Source of the DNA: Tubulanus polymorphus
Taxonomy: Eukaryota; Nemertea; Palaeonemertea; Tubulaniformes; Tubulanidae
Reading direction: 5' to 3'
NCBI RefSeq assembly: GCF_964204645.1
Contig: NC_134026.1
Coordinates: 23,206,650-23,270,649, forward strand
Length of the DNA stretch: 64,000 nt
Under the pieces are notes generated by a model. The model did no database searches. It was not told the origin of the DNA and saw nothing but the letters and a program-made list of their open reading frames with translations. Of this stretch, positions 59,001 through 64,000 are shown piece after piece (the stretch's first letter is position 1; each line of letters opens with the position of its first letter). The position numbers were made by a program, and so were the translations under genes.

Positions 59001-62000
59001 GTTCGAACAAGGACCAGATGATATTTCAGTACCTATAACAAAGAACTGCATGTATATGCATTAAACAACTCAGTCCAAGAACATTTTATGTATGGAATAG
59101 TTTTAGTTCGAATTTGTGCTATTTTATGTAGTTAATGTGAGGTTTTTATCCACTGGCAACATAAATAGAGAGAATATATACTTTTGCATCTTTTGAAGCT
59201 ACAATTTTACATAAACAACAAACTATCATAGATATATCCATCGATTTTGAAATTCTAACACATTAAACTGCAGATTTGATAAGTCTTCTAATCTATATCA
59301 TGATAATTTTGTGTGATTTTATCCCGGTAACATGCCTGAGACATGCATTTTGTGAACTTGTGACTTGAAGCAGGTATTGCTAGCAGTGTGGACGGATATC
59401 AGTGCCCTTCATGCATTCAGCCTCTCTCAAAAAACGAATTAATTCATAATCACTCCTGTTTCCTTCAGGAAAATATGTTTTCACGAAGGTCGTACCAGAA
59501 AACTTCATAGCATCGCACGCCTCAAACAATATGCAAATTTGAGGAATTATTCAACATGAGCCAAATATATAAAATCATATTTTGTATATGCTCTGAAACA
59601 AAGATCGGTACTTTTCCTGCATGGAGATCACAACAACAGGGATATTTTCTTTAACAAGAAACACATTTTTTCTAATGACTATCACCTCGCCAGCTTCCCC
59701 AAGTTCCAAGGCAACATGGCCATATTTTCTGCTCTGTAAACAAAATGTATGCGGTGAGAAAAAGATATCTACTTGACTTGTCTATGTATTTTATTCCAGA
59801 ATTCTAAGTATTCATCAATGGCGTCACACTTTATTACTCTATTGTGCATGCTAAATTATTCTCCTTTAACGAAGGCCACCTCAACCAGGTACATTTGCAT
59901 GGTACATCTGCCATCGATTTATTCTCAACAGACATTATAGTATGGGTTTCATCATTTGTAAAAAAATACTTTTAAATCTGTTGTAGACAATAATTTAAGC
60001 TAAACTGAAGGTTTTTACAAATCGGTTAACTGGAGGATCATTTCAGCGAGAGCTGAATGTAGCGATGCTGTTGCATCTTTGTATCATTGAGAAGTGTAAG
60101 GTACCACGTAGCCTACCGGTACATTTCGATATTCAGTGTAACATGTATGAAAATATGTACATGCAGGCATCCATCCCATGCACCATTGTATAGTGAAAAA
60201 TCCAGGGCATATTTCATTCAAACAAAACTATACCATGTAAGAAAGTGATTGCCATCTATGTTGGTAAATATTTCTATGCTTAGGATATCATATCATACCT
60301 TTCGAATTTTAAATCTCCTGATTCGAACATTGGGATGGATCATGTCTTCAATCATTTCTACTACTATTGGACCATAAATTTTGGCTTCGGACATTTTTTC
60401 AGGCCAAAACTGTGGAAATGCCTGTAAAATAGCTCAAGAATGATCATACATACTACTAGCAGTAAACCTGAGGACAACTATCATCAATGGGGGTAGCCAA
60501 ATTTTATAGAATTTTATTCTAAATCATATATTATATTCTTCAAAAGTCGTACGAAATTCAATCCATCCTAGTAATGACTTACTCTTGATCCAGGTAATTC
60601 ATTCAGCAGGACAATACTGTAGGTATGATAGTCATAAGCAAGTCGCCAGATATCATTAATCGTATTTCGTTGAGGCCATTGAGTCACTATGTAGGAGTTC
60701 AGATTGTAGTACCCCTAAAATGAATATGGATAAATGAATGAAAAATTCGATACCTCGTGTTGCTCACAGTATAGGCATGTATTTTGACCTTTACTTCAAC
60801 GGGAAGGGAAGCCTTTGGCACAGCATATCACGTCATGCCATTATATTCTTTTAAAGAAAACTGATTTTTTTAACATTACAAAAATCAATTATTGATGTAT
60901 TTTACAGACACCGTGAAAGCCAATACGGTCTATTCTATTCTAGATTACATTAAGGCGTTGCATTTGTATTTTATATTGCAGACACATGTTCACAATATTT
61001 CATAGCAATTACATACATAACCAGCCAGACTGGCAACCAAATGTACTTATTGACATAAAGTGTTTGCATTCGAAATACATTTCATTTTAGTAAATTTTCC
61101 TTTAAAAATATACAGCGAAATCGAAAAAACAAACAAACATAGATATTCCATAAAACTAGGAACACACAGATGGAAAAAAACACACATGGAAATAATTGAG
61201 AAAATTAACATCATCATTTGCTTGTGGCCTCGCTTTATTCAAAGGGATAACATCATTTAATTGCTCATGTTTGAAAAACCAGCATGATACGCCCATTACA
61301 ATTGACAACCATATTCCTGGGGGGTGGTAACCGAGCTTTTCTACGAGATCCAGCCTGGCTGAATATGCAGTACTGATTGCTCCCGGTACATTTAATGTAG
61401 AGCTGAACAAAAACCAGGAAACATCTGGTAATGTAACTCTTAGCATCTTCCTAAATAAAACAGCATATAATTTCATACTTTTCGCAAGATAGCAATAATA
61501 TAGAATAGTGATATACAAAAACTCAGCAGGTAGAGAAATGTAGTACATGATGGAGTATATTGGTATACTAGTGAAGCTGATAATGTCGCTTAATGTCACT
61601 TGGCCATTAATTGGCTGCAGAAAACTGTACAATACAGAACTAGTGAAATTTGTAGGTAGGCATATGGTTGTCATATTATGATGGAGATAACTTTAAAGAG
61701 AAACTCACATCAACGTAAACGGCATTGATGAAATCAGCACTATCGCAGCTATCGTGGGTCATCAAGTACGGTCTTGAACGCTCAGCTTCAAAAGATGAAA
61801 TGATAAAATCATCTATCACACTTTTCTATTACATGTACGTGTGTTGTATCATAAAAAATCTATGCCATTTCCATTATGCGAATAATAATAATTATCATCG
61901 AATACAATGACCCGAAATTGGATACTTAGGACTGAACTATCAAAAGGAGGAAAATCTGAATTTTAATGACACAAATGAATGTTGTAACTTGATTTGTGAC

Positions 62001-63826
62001 ACAATAATAAAGTCATTAAGTCACATATAGAAATGTAATCACATACGTAATTATAAAGTTATTTTTCTATTTACTACAGTTGTTACATGTGTATGAACTC
62101 ATGTAACATGTTTCATAACTGATGTAGTAATGAGATAGTTTGTTGTTATTAAACAACAACCTGCGAAGCATGTACGTTTCTACAGACAATTCACCTGCAA
62201 CGGTGAACGAAGTTGTGAATAATTATTTTTCACGCATGCTTAACGTAAACACATTATTTCATATCATATCATATCATGTTGCAGAAGGTATAGATACGTA
62301 AATATAATAGTGCTAATTAAGAGATAGCAATCCGTAAAGCAGACTAGACACTGGTATTTGCTGTTTATTTTTGTGAAAGCGATCTCGCCGTACTTACGAG
62401 GTTGTAACATAACGTCTCTGCTTTTCCAACGATTTTCAGCACGATGGCCACCTGCACATTCACCCGCGGTCAATTTCGGAACGACGGACTGCAAAGTCTG
62501 CAATATGGGAATGAAAAAAGACGTTTCAAAGGAACAAGACGTTTCAAAGGAACAGTCGAATTCGAGGAACAGGCGAACTAAATTTGGAAGGGTTAGTTTA
62601 TATAGGTCAATGAAATCAGCCAGACTATGTTGACAACAGCTGCTGTGAATTAAAAGACGAACCTATTGCAGCAGAATGTAAAATTATGCTTTTCAGAGAG
62701 AAATCAATGGCTATGAGCTAGTGCTCTGATTATCGGCCCGCCAGAATGACTTTTAACATCAATGATCACAGCTGTGTCTTACCCATGTATTGATGATTGT
62801 TATCAACTGGAATTAATGCTGAATATTACCTTAAACTCTCGTTCAAAACCTGTCATACGTGACTTCGGTTCTTTGAATGACAAACGTTGCACAACCTGGT
62901 TCAGAGCTGATGAGGGAATCGCGGTCACCTGGCATTTTAGATGGATGTTAACAGCTTCATATATGAACTGGTACTGAGCCTGCAACACGATACAATACGT
63001 GATCTTAATGGAATCACTTTATAGGATTAGGTGAAACTTGAACTGTTTGCTCATAGTGAAAAAGATGAAACATTTTGCTTGGAGCCAAAATAGTTCAGAA
63101 CTTACCAAATCCCGCACCATTGATGGCCGATTGCGTCTCATGGCAGCAATAAAATTGTAAATAGCAATTTGTTTTTCACATGCACCTTGATCTAACATAG
63201 CATCAATTGTAATGAATGTCCCAGTACGACCAGCACCAGCACTAAAAATTTGAATCATCAACATTGTCAGGCCTAGTATTTATAGAAAAATCTTTTATTG
63301 CATATACTGGTAGTTGCATCTACGATGCAATGTAGCCTACAAATATCTTACCTACAGTGAACCAATAATGGACCTGGTTTTCCAATCATATAGACCTTTA
63401 TTTGTCTGCGATATTCTAGAACAGCAGGTATTTGCGGACAATCATGATCACTCCAGTTACCAAATTGGAATTGTTTCACGATGCGTACTTCGTCACAGCC
63501 TGTCTGTGTAATTAACAACCATGGCAAGGTTAGACATAGGTAATCAATTACGAATAAACTGAAATATCATGTTAACATGGGAATAAAAATTACTAATCAC
63601 ATATAATCAATGAACATCATAACCATAACTTTTTGATCAAGATGATCAAAGAATAAACCAGTTTTCATATACTTTATCTCAACAAATAGATCCAACACTA
63701 GTAATTTACCTTCGTTATTCTGAAAGTACGTATAGTGAAATCAGCAGTTTCTTCAGTCTCATCCAGCCAAACGTCAATACCATCATAGAAGGCATGTGTA
63801 TTGTGCCAATACTTCTCACATTGTTG
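56052..63826 (-). CDS. Receptor-type protein tyrosine phosphatase, C-terminal part (cut by window edge)
   Basis: Thirteen exons, 5' to 3': 63710-63826, 63352-63503, 63106-63241, 62830-62979, 62398-62497, 61709-61785, 60583-60714, 60299-60421, 59612-59733, 58369-58545, 58129-58264, 57910-58014, 56052-57818; 1097 aa. Extracellular, membrane and first D1 exons lie beyond 64000. D1 has the catalytic P-loop VHCSAGAGRTG and a WSDHDCP version of the WPD loop. Its Q-loop reads MVRDLAQY rather than MVQTxxQY. D2 has WRLAYDYH and WPEK but is degenerate: its WPD loop is WPNRHKIP, and where active domains have HCxxGxxR it reads MSKNGVSRCG, lacking the nucleophile. The closest layout is the R2B (mu/kappa/rho/tau) group, but the last exon adds 589 mostly disordered Ser/Pro/Asp-rich residues that this group does not have. 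Confidence 0.88.
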
Positions 63827-63849
63827 CTGCATATAGAAAAAAAACATGA

Positions 63850-64000
63850 ATACCGGTGTGTATATATATATATATACTATTCAAATCAACATGGATTGAG
63901 GATCAAGGTACGTAAACGTAAACATCTCATTCAACTAGATATTTCTTTTTTATACTGAAGCGAAAAAGTGACGGATCATTGAATGGGAAAGTCATTCTCT
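63850..64000. other. Window edge inside phosphatase intron
   Basis: Contains a short (AT)n run near 63861-63878. The sequence from 63827 to the edge has no further exon that I can join, so the upstream exons lie outside. Confidence 0.6.

Noticed and set aside
61156-61674. 172-codon hydrophobic minus-strand frame
   Set aside because: Entirely inside a phosphatase intron between exons that join in phase; no membrane-protein family recognised.

Overview
This window is nuclear DNA from an invertebrate animal. The genes are spliced (GT-AG introns, mostly 70-900 bp), intergenic DNA is AT-rich, small inverted-repeat transposons are common, and Penelope-like retroelement debris is present. The protein set (SVEP1/polydom, LMF1, RPUSD4, RPA2, an AANAT-like N-acetyltransferase, a receptor tyrosine phosphatase, an Orai-like channel, orphan class A GPCRs) is bilaterian. 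A marine lophotrochozoan is my best guess, but the sequence alone does not prove it.

Layout. 1-2.1 kb: degenerate Penelope-like element between inverted repeats, an (AT)n microsatellite, and a tandem pair of tRNA-like repeats. 2.2-6.0 kb (+): RPUSD4, a mitochondrial rRNA pseudouridine synthase, nine exons. 7.5-8.8 kb (-): intronless GPCR with a hammerhead-like motif in its presumed 3' UTR. 11.4-12.5 kb (+): second intronless GPCR. 12.9-13.7 kb (+): two-exon divergent Orai-like channel. 15.3-18.7 kb (+): LMF1, ten exons. 19.8-44.1 kb (-): SVEP1, 33 coding exons, including one 5.6-kb exon with 32 sushi domains. 46.1-49.6 kb (-): AANAT-like acetyltransferase, six exons, head to head with RPA2 at 50.5-53.1 kb (+, seven exons). 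56.1-63.8 kb (-): C-terminal part of a receptor tyrosine phosphatase that runs off the right edge; it has a degenerate second phosphatase domain and a 589-codon C-terminal exon.

The most unusual locus lies inside the 5.9-kb first intron of SVEP1, on the opposite strand. Two tandem paralogous mini-genes there each have a TATA box, a 5' UTR exon, a conserved signal-peptide exon and a second exon encoding an acidic secreted peptide (93 and 80 aa). The first has three copies of a roughly 15-residue repeat and ends in Lys-Arg; the second has a proline-rich tail. I do not recognise the family.

The genes are mostly unrelated housekeeping, extracellular-matrix and signalling functions and do not form an operon-like unit. 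Exon boundaries were deduced by hand from splice consensus plus reading-frame and family continuity. Where all coding exons were assigned, the lengths sum to a multiple of three.
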